Shown here piece after piece: positions 6,797 through 13,638 of a stretch of DNA of 36,001 bases. The stretch covers positions 1 to 36,001 of the forward strand of contig CAKPVJ010000019.1 in NCBI GenBank assembly GCA_934193515.1. Reading direction: 5' to 3'. The notes below the pieces were generated by a model, which was given only the letters and a program-made list of their open reading frames with translations, ran no database searches and was not told where the DNA came from. The position numbers and the translations under genes were made by a program. The DNA comes from an uncultured Megasphaera sp. (lineage in GTDB: Bacteria; Bacillota; Negativicutes; Veillonellales; Megasphaeraceae). Within the stretch, counting starts at the first letter, position 1. The number at the start of each line of letters is the position of its first letter.

Positions 6797-8350
6797 TTAT
6801 TTTTTTAATCCCATAGGGCCGTCTTGGAAAATCCGAAGATCCATTGTTTTGTAATCGCCGATAATCGGTTTGAAGTCCATGTGGGCGAGGATGTCTTTTT
6901 CTACATCGATGCCAGGAGCAACTTCTGTCAGTTTCAAGCCGTCTTTTGTCAGTTCAAATACGCAGCGTTCTGTAATATAATGAACTTTCTGGCCTTTGCG
7001 CATTGCATAGGAGCCATTGAATGTAATCTGGTCGACGTTTTTAATGAATTTCTTAGCTTTGCCTTCCTGCAGGATTTTGACTTTGCCGTCTTTAACAGCG
7101 ATTTTCAAACCACCGGCAGTAAAGGTACCGCAGAAGAATACGTTAGGTGTCTGCTGGGAAATATTCGGGAAACCGCCGCAACCGGCAATGTTTGTACCGA
7201 ATTTGCTGACATTGATGTTGCCTGTAGCATCGCACTGTGCGAGACCGAGGAATGTCATATCCAAGCCGCCGCCATCGTAGAAGTCAAACTGATAGGGGTG
7301 ATCGATAATAGCTTCAGCATTACGCGTGGAACCAAATTGTGCGCCGCCCTGGGGAACACCGCCAATGGCACCATTTTCGACTGTCAATGTAATCGTATCG
7401 GCAATGCCTTCTTCACCGGCAACAGAAGCCACATATTCAGGAGCACCGACGCCGAGGTTGACGATAGCATTTTCTGTGAGGAATAATGCGCCGCGACGAC
7501 CAATGATTTTCTTTGCGCTCATCGGCAAAGGAGAACCGGCTTCACCGAGGGGAGCACGGCGTTCGCCGCACAATGTCGGGTCAAAAGCACAGCCAAAGGC
7601 TTGTTCATGATCTTCTTCATCAGCAACAACGACATAGTCAACATAAATGCCAGGGATTTTTACCAGGCGCGGATCTAATGTGCCGTGTTCTACGACGCCT
7701 TTGACCTGTACGACAACGATGCCGCCGCAGTTATGAACAGCTTGAGCAACGGATGTATTTTCGAGAGGAGCAACTTCTTCTTCCATCGTGATATTGCCGA
7801 CTTCATCAGCATAGGTGCCGCGAAGGAATGCTACATTGACGGGGAATGTCGGATAGAAGAGCTGTTCCTGTCCTTCAATCGTAAGAAGTTTTACAATGTC
7901 TTCTTTTGTTACATCATTTAATTTACCGCCGCCCTGGCGAGGATCGAGGAACGTTTCCAAACCAATATCAGTGAAAACACCCATTTTATGACCAGCCAAT
8001 GCGCGGAACCAATGGAGCAGTGTGCCTTGTGCGCAGTTATATGCTTCGATTTTATTTTCTACGGCTAATTTTGCAATAGCTGGAACTGTCTGATAGTGAC
8101 CCAAAATAGCACGTTTGAGTAATCCTTCATGAGCCAAATGTTCACCGCCGCGGCCATCGCGTTTACCCTGTGAAGCCGTATAAATGTATGTCAAATTTTT
8201 TGGGCTGCCCGTTTCTAAAAAACGTTGTTCCAATGCTTTAGTTAATGCTTCTGGATGAGCACAGCTGACAAAACCAATGGATGTAAGCGTATCGTTGTCT
8301 TTGACAAGTTTAGCTGCGTCAGCAGCTGTGATAATTTTCACTTTCTTCAT
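6797..8350 (-). CDS. pct: Propionate (acetate) CoA-transferase
   Basis: This 517-residue protein is a family I CoA-transferase of the Pct type, which moves CoA from propionyl-CoA or acetyl-CoA to lactate, giving lactoyl-CoA. The length equals that recalled for M. elsdenii Pct, and long blocks are recognisable, such as GVFTDIGLETFLDPRQGGG, KIPGIYVDYVVVA and the C-terminal IFQDGPMGLKK. Glu305 in GVGAPEYVAS is in the place expected for the catalytic glutamate that forms the CoA-thioester intermediate. The oxyanion-loop glycines (GAIGGVPQGG, near residue 346) are present. AGGAGG lies 12 nt before the ATG. It is the first gene of the acrylate operon, preceded by a candidate promoter at 8510-8538 and a leader of about 150 nt. 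The enzyme closes the cycle by releasing propionate while activating new lactate. Confidence 0.93.
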   Translation of the reverse strand: MKKVKIITAADAAKLVKDNDTLTSIGFVSCAHPEALTKALEQRFLETGSPKNLTYIYTASQGKRDGRGGEHLAHEGLLKRAILGHYQTVPAIAKLAVENKIEAYNCAQGTLLHWFRALAGHKMGVFTDIGLETFLDPRQGGGKLNDVTKEDIVKLLTIEGQEQLFYPTFPVNVAFLRGTYADEVGNITMEEEVAPLENTSVAQAVHNCGGIVVVQVKGVVEHGTLDPRLVKIPGIYVDYVVVADEEDHEQAFGCAFDPTLCGERRAPLGEAGSPLPMSAKKIIGRRGALFLTENAIVNLGVGAPEYVASVAGEEGIADTITLTVENGAIGGVPQGGAQFGSTRNAEAIIDHPYQFDFYDGGGLDMTFLGLAQCDATGNINVSKFGTNIAGCGGFPNISQQTPNVFFCGTFTAGGLKIAVKDGKVKILQEGKAKKFIKNVDQITFNGSYAMRKGQKVHYITERCVFELTKDGLKLTEVAPGIDVEKDILAHMDFKPIIGDYKTMDLRIFQDGPMGLKK

Positions 8351-8398
8351 TGCCGAATATAACCTCCTATGTTTTTATCTCCTCTTTGAATCGTTTTG

Positions 8399-8711
8399 CA
8401 ATTCTGTAAAAGAATTTATAAATAAAGAATGGATTCATATGGAGAATTTTATGGAAATTCGTACAAAGCAGTACGATTCAACCTCGCTGCATTTGTATTA
8501 CCTGTAAGAATACTATCACGAAAAAATAATAGCGTCAAGGAATAATGCAAAAATTATTGTAGACTTTTTTGTAATACATGGGAGAACATTATACTTAAAA
8601 GTTTTAGAGACAAATAATAATAAAACAAAGTATATTTACTGTTTTCTTATGTTTTTTAGGAACAATTCTGTATTCTTATAGAGAATAGTAGTATCAATTC
8701 TGTAAAAGAAT
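8399..8711. repeat. Repeated ATTCT-N5-AGAAT palindromes around the pct promoter
   Basis: The 17-mer CAATTCTGTAAAAGAAT occurs identically at 8399-8415 and 8695-8711, 296 bp apart. A third related inverted repeat, ATTCT-TATAG-AGAAT, lies at 8672-8686. A half copy (CAATTCTGTA) is at 8663-8672. The candidate pct promoter lies between the two identical copies. The arrangement looks like operator sites for a dimeric regulator, possibly with DNA looping; the protein is not identified. Confidence 0.6.
8510..8538 (-). promoter_or_regulatory. Candidate promoter of the pct-lcd operon
   Basis: On the minus strand TTGACG (8533-8538) is followed after exactly 17 bp by TAGTAT (8510-8515). It would start transcription near 8503 and leave a leader of about 150 nt. 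The leader contains a stem with 8-nt arms around CGTAC-AAAGCA-GTACG (8457-8478) and one copy of the AATTCT repeat described at 8400-8711. Confidence 0.5.
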
Positions 8712-8930
8712 GATAAAAAAAGAAGGGAAAACATATAAAATGTTATATATAATATTACTTACAACGCAAATTTCGCATACAAAATAGTTAATATAGAGAG
8801 AAATGTTCCGTTTAGCACAAATAGGAAAAAAATAAAAGTGAAAATAAGAACATGAAGAGGGATGCTTTGAGAAAGAAGAAGGAGTTATTTGAAATACATA
8901 AAGTAAAATTGCATCAAACCGAATACCTGC
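8540..8930. other. AT-rich noncoding stretch between the acrylate operon and the panE-like gene
   Basis: No convincing gene is seen. A 91-residue minus-strand frame (8694-8969) runs into a terminator hairpin, lacks a good ribosome binding site and has the low-complexity composition of noncoding AT-rich DNA. Besides the palindromes at 8663-8711, the stretch holds no recognised signal. Confidence 0.6.
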
Positions 8931-8997
8931 AAAAAAAATAAAAAGCCCTTTACAAGTTCCTGAACCCACTGCCTTAGGAACTTATGTAAAGGGCTTT
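8931..8997 (-). terminator. Strong terminator downstream of the ketopantoate reductase-like gene
   Basis: The arms 8942-8960 and 8977-8997 pair over 19 bp with a 2-nt bulge and a 16-nt loop. On the minus strand the stem is followed by an almost uninterrupted T-run (complement of 8931-8944). It lies about 55 nt past the stop codon of the gene at 9053-9958. Confidence 0.85.
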
Positions 8998-9052
8998 CTT
9001 GTATAAAATTATCATATCGCATGCATAGACAAACCGGTTTGCAATTTGTACC

Positions 9053-9958
9053 TTATTGGACTCGCTGCGATATAGCTTGATAGCATTGTTGAGAAAATGG
9101 AATGTCAATGTGCAGTTTTTGCGCTGTGCGGACCAAATAGCCGCTGAAGGTATCGAGTTCGCTTTGGTGACCGTTCATGACATCACGAGCCAGAGAACTG
9201 TAGACGTTTTTATCTTCCTGCTTGAGGATACGGTCATAGATGGTATCGACGAGTGTGTCATCTAATTGTACGCCTAATGCTTTGCCTATCGTATAGGCTT
9301 CTTTGATGAGCTGGCGGAATTCTTTTTTGCCGTTAGGTTTGTCCAGGGCATCGCCAATGGTACATTCATAGTAAGCTGTGATGACATTATAGGCACAATT
9401 GAGGATATATTTATTCCAAATTTCTTTGGTAATATCGTTGGTTTTTCGCGTCGTCAGGCCTTCGTGATTGAGTACGTCATATGCAGTTTGAGCAGCGTCT
9501 TCATCTGCAGCACCGAGGTAGATACGGGCAAAATGACCAAATTGGCTGATAGAAAAATCGTCATTGTAAGCCGAAGTAATATAAATGCACGTATCGACAA
9601 AGCGGCCGTGGGGAAATACTGTTTGAGCTGTTTCCAAATGGTCAACGCCGTTTAAGATGAGGACGATGATCGTATGGTCATCTACGCAGGGACGCAGGGC
9701 TTCCAGCGCAGAGACTAAGGAATAGTTTTTTACGCAGACAAAAATAATATCTTGGATGCCGGCATCTGCCGGTGTATCCGTAACATACGGATGGGCAACG
9801 CGTTCGCCAAAGAAATCGCTGTGAAGGACTAAACCGTTTTGCTGGATGGATTCTTTACGTTTCTTGCGGGCAATCAGCGTTACGTCTGTATAATTGGCAC
9901 ATAATACGGAAGCAATGTAGCCGCCGACCCCGCCGATGCCGGTAATCATTATTTTCAT
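9053..9958 (-). CDS. Ketopantoate reductase family protein (2-dehydropantoate 2-reductase)
   Basis: This 301-residue protein has the ketopantoate reductase fold: an N-terminal NADP-binding Rossmann domain with the glycine motif ITGIGGVGGYIA at residues 4-15, and an all-helical ApbA_C-type domain. In the second domain, KEIWNKYILNCAYN carries the expected catalytic lysine, and SSLARDVMNGHQSELD the conserved Ser/Glu block. In pantothenate synthesis the enzyme reduces 2-dehydropantoate to pantoate with NADPH. The start is the ATG of MKIMITG because AAGGA lies 11 nt upstream; a GTG nine bases earlier would be only 2 nt from that site. It appears to be a single-gene unit with its own terminator. 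No other pantothenate genes are nearby, so a related 2-oxoacid reductase role is possible. Confidence 0.8.
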   Translation of the reverse strand: MKIMITGIGGVGGYIASVLCANYTDVTLIARKKRKESIQQNGLVLHSDFFGERVAHPYVTDTPADAGIQDIIFVCVKNYSLVSALEALRPCVDDHTIIVLILNGVDHLETAQTVFPHGRFVDTCIYITSAYNDDFSISQFGHFARIYLGAADEDAAQTAYDVLNHEGLTTRKTNDITKEIWNKYILNCAYNVITAYYECTIGDALDKPNGKKEFRQLIKEAYTIGKALGVQLDDTLVDTIYDRILKQEDKNVYSSLARDVMNGHQSELDTFSGYLVRTAQKLHIDIPFSQQCYQAISQRVQ

Positions 9959-10209
9959 GAAAATCACGTTCCTTCTTTACAATATGTCGAATTATCGAAC
10001 AGAAAATAGCAGCAGACTATCTCTGTATGCTTGTATTATAAGGTAAAATCAAGGGAAAACATAGAGTGTATTTTGTTAAGCATCATATTCTGTTTCTATA
10101 GCTGGGCGAATTTCCTGCCTCCATTTTTTTAAGTTGTTCATTTTTTATTTGAAAATTGAAGAAGATGAAGCGTCATGCGGCAACGTATGCCTGTAAAACG
10201 GCATAGCAA
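9959..10209. other. Noncoding spacer upstream of the ketopantoate reductase-like gene
   Basis: The spacer holds a minus-strand TATAAT hexamer (complement of 10035-10040) that could be the -10 box of the reductase gene, but no good -35 box at 16-18 bp. A short hairpin (TATGCC/GGCATA, about 10187-10206) is present near the DUF554 terminator. No coding region or recognised RNA is seen. Confidence 0.4.
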
Positions 10210-10258
10210 AAGGACTGCAGCAACAGAAGATGAGAATTTTCATGTTGTCACAGTCCTT
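10210..10258 (-). terminator. Possible terminator of the DUF554 transcription unit
   Basis: Arms AAGGACTG (10210-10217) and CAGTCCTT (10251-10258) pair perfectly. A second stem CAACA (10221-10225) with TGTTG (10243-10247) continues it after a 3x3 internal loop. The T-run on the minus strand is short (four), so termination may be weak. Confidence 0.45.
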
Positions 10259-10271
10259 ACGATGTATGTTT

Positions 10272-10991
10272 TTATACCAGCCATACCATGATGACGGCTA
10301 TCAACAGGGATGGCAGCAAGTTTGCTACTTTGATAGTGCTGGGCCAAACTAAATTGATGCCCACACAAAAAATTAAAATATTGCCAACGAGGGAAATGTT
10401 GTTTAATACGGCATCTGTCATGAAACTGGATAGCCCGGCTGCCAGCACGGTCATTGTCCCTTGTAAAACGGCTACTGGAATGAACGAGAATATGCATCCT
10501 TTTCCTAGGGAGGAAGCCATAATCAACACGATAATAAAGTCTAAAATTGCTTTTGCCGTCAGTGTGGAATAATCGCCGTAAATACCATCCTGGATAGAGC
10601 CCATAATGGCCATGGCTCCGATGCTTACTGTCAACGATGCTGATACAAAACCATTCGTGAATTGATTGTCATCGTCACTGCCTGTCTTGTGTTTGAGCCA
10701 TTCACCTAATCGTTCAAACTGTGCATCTAAATCGATGATTTCTCCCAGCAGTGCACCGATTGCTAGTGATAGGATGATAACCATAGTGCCGTCGACAGTC
10801 AAGCTGCCGTTTGGCAAAACAGTCAGCATATGAGAGAGCGTACCGGCTGCGCCTAAAAATAGGACTGAAAATCCGGTGGCTTTGATAATCGTATCCTGAT
10901 AATGCGCTTTTAAAATACGTTTAAATCCAATGCCAAGCACTCCACCGGCGAAAATAGCGGCTGCGTTAATGAGTGTTCCTAAACCTATCAT
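10272..10991 (-). CDS. DUF554 family membrane protein
   Basis: This 239-residue protein matches the DUF554 (YdfK-like) family from its opening MIGLGTLINAAAIFAGGVLGIG and the segments MVIILSLAIGALLGEIIDLD and SLTVSIGAMAIMGSIQDG. About six or seven hydrophobic membrane spans are visible, with one charged cytoplasmic stretch near residues 92-109 (RLGEWLKHKTGSDDD). The function of the family is not established, though a transporter role is often supposed. The start lies 20 bp after the stop of the exported-protein gene, so the two probably share a transcript. The ribosome binding site is weak, which suggests re-initiation by ribosomes leaving the upstream gene. Confidence 0.8.
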   Translation of the reverse strand: MIGLGTLINAAAIFAGGVLGIGFKRILKAHYQDTIIKATGFSVLFLGAAGTLSHMLTVLPNGSLTVDGTMVIILSLAIGALLGEIIDLDAQFERLGEWLKHKTGSDDDNQFTNGFVSASLTVSIGAMAIMGSIQDGIYGDYSTLTAKAILDFIIVLIMASSLGKGCIFSFIPVAVLQGTMTVLAAGLSSFMTDAVLNNISLVGNILIFCVGINLVWPSTIKVANLLPSLLIAVIMVWLV

Positions 10992-11011
10992 ACGTTGTTA
11001 TAATAGTCCGC

Positions 11012-11485
11012 TCAGCCTCTGGGCAAAGCAACCAGACGATGTACATACATGTAGAGATTCTTTATGTTTTTGATGCGAAGTGTATCTTTCGCTGTATCCA
11101 GTTTTTTGCCGTCCGGTGTATACGCCGTTTGGAAATCCGCATGAATCTGATAGTTGTTTTCTACTTTGTCGGCGTGAATATCGGCCTTGTATTCGCTAAT
11201 CTGGCTGATGAGCTTTCCTTCTTCAAAAGACATGGCATCAATTTTCTTAGCATATTTTTCGACATACAGCGTACAGGAAACGTTTTCAATGCTGCTGGGC
11301 AGGTCCCGTGTCTGTATCGCTTGTACCGAATCCATATCCATATACACAATGCCGTCAGGCTGCGTGCTGATTACGCGGTACTGGAAGGGATTGTTTTGCA
11401 ATGTTGCCGAATCCATGGCCATAGCGGATACAGCGCCGCATGCCAATGCAGAACATAATGCCAGGGCAATTTTTAATTTTTTCAT
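11012..11485 (-). CDS. Small exported protein of unknown function
   Basis: The 157-residue protein is not recognised. It begins with a classical signal peptide: the basic start MKKLK, a hydrophobic core IALALCSALACGAVSA and a likely signal peptidase site after AMA near residue 23. The mature part is hydrophilic, about 134 residues, with the pattern YRVISTQPDGIVYMDMDSVQ seen in small secreted proteins of Negativicutes. The start is the ATG preceded by AAGGTGGT at 7 nt; the frame also opens at a GTG 12 bases earlier, inside the binding site. A 26-bp palindrome overlaps its -10 region, which suggests specific control. It may be periplasmic, as Negativicutes have an outer membrane. Confidence 0.7.
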   Translation of the reverse strand: MKKLKIALALCSALACGAVSAMAMDSATLQNNPFQYRVISTQPDGIVYMDMDSVQAIQTRDLPSSIENVSCTLYVEKYAKKIDAMSFEEGKLISQISEYKADIHADKVENNYQIHADFQTAYTPDGKKLDTAKDTLRIKNIKNLYMYVHRLVALPRG

Positions 11486-11522
11486 AGTATATACCACCTT
11501 TCTTGTATTGTCTCTATAGAAA

Positions 11523-11548
11523 TGCGTATGGCTATTATACCATACGCA
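11523..11548 (-). promoter_or_regulatory. Palindromic operator overlapping the -10 box of the exported-protein gene
   Basis: Perfect 9-bp arms TGCGTATGG (11523-11531) and CCATACGCA (11540-11548) surround an 8-bp centre holding TATAAT on the minus strand (complement of 11534-11539). Placing the -10 box in the middle of an inverted repeat is a typical repressor arrangement. The -35 match (TTATTT at 17 bp) is poor, so an activator or a hairpin function is also possible. Confidence 0.55.
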
Positions 11549-11644
11549 CTAAAAAGAAATAAGGGGTTTTGCAAAATTGTAACAAAAAAGTAACAAACGG
11601 GACGGCTGGCAGATGTGTTTTTTTGTTTTTCTTTTGGCTGGATA

Positions 11645-11737
11645 TTGTGTGAACTTTACGAATGGTATATACTGAGGACAAATATCCTTGCAACAAGGAC
11701 AAGATATAGAGGGTGTTGATACCTTGTCCCAGAATAG
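11645..11737 (+). promoter_or_regulatory. Candidate promoter and structured leader of the alpha/beta hydrolase gene
   Basis: TTGTGT (11645-11650) is followed after 17 bp by TATACT (11668-11673). The leader then holds a hairpin TCCTTG-CAA-CAAGGA and an overlapping 7-bp stem GGACAAG with CTTGTCC. Both use the same GGA bases, so they exclude each other. This could be an attenuation device, but no terminator T-run follows. Confidence 0.35.
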
Positions 11738-11779
11738 AAATATAGCGCAGGATATACCAATATATGGGGGGAACAATTC

Positions 11780-12634
11780 ATGAAATTACAGATTGGCAAT
11801 ATAAGAAAAGATCCGGCATGGGAAGGGGAAGAACGCAGCGCATCGTTGGAATCGCTGACATTTTCCAACGGCGGTTCTCAAATGTATGGAACGGCATTAA
11901 TTCCTGGCGGCAAAAAAGACCAGACGTATCCGTGTGTTATTTTACTGCACGGTTTTCCCGGATTTGCTGCTACCTTTGATATTGCGCAGAGTCTGCGGCG
12001 TACAGGTATTGTAGTTATCAGCTTTTTCTATCGCGGCAGTTGGGGAAGCCAGGGCAACTATACGTTTTCAGGGGCTGTTGATGATGCCATTTGTGTGGCA
12101 GAATGGGCACACCGGGAAGAAACAGCGGCAAAGTATCATATTGACAGAGACAACATCTTTTTTGTAGGACACAGTATGGGTGGCTTTGTTTCTATTAACG
12201 CGACGCGGCGGCTGCCCTGGATTCGCGGTACGGCTGTCATGTCTCCGTACGATTTGGTATACTGGCCGCTGCATCAGGACACGGAACCGATGAAACAAGT
12301 TATTGATGAAAATTTATATGCCCTGCATATTGAATCACCGGCAGCGATATATCAAAATATAGCGTACTGCTGCCAAGAAGGCTATGGTATTTTCCAAGCC
12401 TATGAAGACCTAAAAGACCGCAACCTGTATTTTATCGGTGCAACTCAGGATGACGTGGCACCGGCAGCGAAAATGATTGAACCGCTGTGGAATCAGCTGC
12501 AGCAGCATACAACGAATGCCCTGCAGGCGTATGATATATTGAACACCAATCATGCCTATGATGATAAACGGGTGACTGTCAGCGAACTTTTTGCGAAATG
12601 GATTGAAAAGGTACTGACTAAAACAGCTGAATAA
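11780..12634 (+). CDS. Alpha/beta hydrolase (peptidase S9/esterase-like)
   Basis: This 284-residue protein has the alpha/beta hydrolase fold. The oxyanion-hole motif LLHGFPG is at residues 55-61, the nucleophile elbow GHSMGG puts the catalytic serine at 132, the acid is likely Asp224 or Asp225 in ATQDDVAP, and the histidine is His258 in NTNHAYDDKR. FFYRGSWGSQGNY near residue 82 is typical of dipeptidyl-aminopeptidase/acylaminoacyl-peptidase-like hydrolases. No signal peptide is present, so it is cytoplasmic. A GGGGGGAA site lies 6 nt before the ATG. It stands alone on the plus strand, and a structured RNA-like element follows 12 nt after its stop. The natural substrate cannot be read from the sequence. 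Confidence 0.82.
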   Translation: MKLQIGNIRKDPAWEGEERSASLESLTFSNGGSQMYGTALIPGGKKDQTYPCVILLHGFPGFAATFDIAQSLRRTGIVVISFFYRGSWGSQGNYTFSGAVDDAICVAEWAHREETAAKYHIDRDNIFFVGHSMGGFVSINATRRLPWIRGTAVMSPYDLVYWPLHQDTEPMKQVIDENLYALHIESPAAIYQNIAYCCQEGYGIFQAYEDLKDRNLYFIGATQDDVAPAAKMIEPLWNQLQQHTTNALQAYDILNTNHAYDDKRVTVSELFAKWIEKVLTKTAE

Positions 12635-12646
12635 TTTGAGTAAAAA

Positions 12647-12746
12647 AAAGGGGCCTGCCGCATCATGAGCTGTGAACGCTCTCATCGTTAGATTTTTGGT
12701 CTAACCATGGAGGAGCAGCTCAAGCATTTTATGCGACGGACCCTTT
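12647..12746 (+). ncRNA. Structured RNA-like element, copy 1 (same family as 21212-21309)
   Basis: Nested stems close a roughly 100-nt fold: AAAGGG with CCCTTT (12741-12746), CGCAT (12659-12663) with ATGCG (12731-12735), GAGCTG (12667-12672) with CAGCTC (12716-12721), and GTTAGA (12687-12692) with TCTAAC (12700-12705). The right half shares CGTTA, ATTTTTG, TAAC, CATG and AGGA blocks, in the same order and spacing, with the element after fbp. It begins 12 nt after the hydrolase stop. On the minus strand it is followed by eight T, so it may also serve as a terminator. It matches no RNA family that I recognise. Confidence 0.5.
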
Positions 12747-12815
12747 ATTAATTTTACAGTATTCGTTTTTAGCAGATACATGAGAGTTTTTATATCCTTT
12801 GGTGTTAACTAAAAT

Positions 12816-12843
12816 AGAGCTGCCGCTTGTATGCGACAGCTCT
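12816..12843 (-). terminator. Terminator of the tRNA-Gly transcript
   Basis: An 11-bp stem (12816-12826 with 12833-12843) has a 6-nt loop. T-rich sequence flanks it on both strands, so it could act in both directions. It lies just past the 3' end of the minus-strand tRNA gene. Its core, CTGCCGC and GCGACAG, is shared with the terminator at 1101-1125. Confidence 0.75.
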
Positions 12844-12855
12844 CATTTTTACATA

Positions 12856-12929
12856 TGGAGCGGATGAAGGGGATCGAACCCTCGTACCAAGCTTGGGAAG
12901 CTCGTATTCTACCACTGAATTACACCCGC
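12856..12929 (-). tRNA. tRNA-Gly (anticodon CCC)
   Basis: The minus strand folds into a full cloverleaf. The acceptor stem is GCGGGTG with CATCCGC, the D stem ATTC with GAAT, and the anticodon stem CGAGC with GCTTG around the loop TTCCCAA, giving anticodon CCC. The T arm carries TTCGATC. The discriminator T is followed by an encoded CCA. The tRNA reads GGG glycine codons. It has its own promoter in the short gap after the uracil-DNA glycosylase stop, and a terminator just downstream. Confidence 0.93.
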
Positions 12930-12941
12930 AAGTACTTATAT

Positions 12942-12971
12942 AGTATAACAGAATACATAGGTACTTGTAAA
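12942..12971 (-). promoter_or_regulatory. Promoter of tRNA-Gly
   Basis: On the minus strand TTTACA (complement of 12966-12971) and TATACT (complement of 12942-12947) are separated by 18 bp, each matching five of six consensus bases. The -10 box ends 12 bp before the first base of the mature tRNA. Confidence 0.7.
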
Positions 12972-12978
12972 GAAAAAA

Positions 12979-13638
12979 TTAAAAATGACGGGTTTCTTTT
13001 AAATCTGCGTACTGCGCCAGTAAATCCGGCTTTTCCGGGCTTTGGTATGTATAGTCCGGCAGGGCTTCTTTGGCTTTTTCTACGGCAGCCTTGAAATCAT
13101 AGTAGACCTGCCATTTGGATTCGACGAGATTTTTTCCTGTTTGGCGCAGGAGAAATGCCGGATGATATGTCGGCATGACGGGAATGCCGTGGTAGTCAAA
13201 CCATTTGCCCCGGTTGTGCATAATGCTGGCCGTGCGTCCGTAGAAATATTGAAAAGCGACTTTGCCAAGACAAACAATTACCTTGGGATGAATGAGTTCG
13301 ATTTCTTTGATTAGATGGATATTGGCACAGAATTTCCCTTCTTCCAAGGTTGGTGTGCGGTTGTTTTGGGGCCGACATTTGACAATGTTCGTCACGTAGA
13401 CATGGTCGCGCGTAAGACCGACACTCCACAAGGCTTTGTCCAATAATTGACCCGACGGTCCTACGAGAGGAACGCCGTATTCATCTTCCACACCGCCAGG
13501 TCCTTCGCCGACAAACATCAGAGGAGAATTGACATCTCCAGAGTAACGTGTAGGGCCTCGGTTTCCTTCATGACGCAGTTTGCAGGCTGTACACTGCATG
13601 AGATCTTGCAGCCATGGTTTCATTTCTTCATTTGTCAT
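12979..13638 (-). CDS. Type 4 (iron-sulfur) uracil-DNA glycosylase
   Basis: This 219-residue enzyme removes uracil from DNA at the start of base excision repair. Four cysteines at 16, 19 (CTAC), 88 (VKCRPQNN) and 104 (KFCAN) match the [4Fe-4S] ligands of thermophilic-type family 4 enzymes. The GEGPGGVEDEYGVPLVGPSG block (residues 44-62) is motif 1, and YHPAFLLR near 177 is the C-terminal DNA-contact motif. The start ATG has AAGGAA at 7 nt and overlaps the stop of the upstream deacylase gene in ATGA, so translation is coupled. A longer frame reaching 13686 lies inside that gene and is not used. The transcript would read on into the tRNA-Gly gene. Confidence 0.9.
   Translation of the reverse strand: MTNEEMKPWLQDLMQCTACKLRHEGNRGPTRYSGDVNSPLMFVGEGPGGVEDEYGVPLVGPSGQLLDKALWSVGLTRDHVYVTNIVKCRPQNNRTPTLEEGKFCANIHLIKEIELIHPKVIVCLGKVAFQYFYGRTASIMHNRGKWFDYHGIPVMPTYHPAFLLRQTGKNLVESKWQVYYDFKAAVEKAKEALPDYTYQSPEKPDLLAQYADLKETRHF

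Noticed and set aside
8694..8969. 91-residue minus-strand frame in the spacer upstream of pct
   Set aside because: It begins inside the loop of a terminator hairpin, has no ribosome binding site, and reads as AT-rich noncoding sequence.
12647..12746. Degenerate tRNA or selenocysteine tRNA
   Set aside because: The fold has branch-like stems but no TTCGA T-loop, no CCA end and no recognisable anticodon arm.
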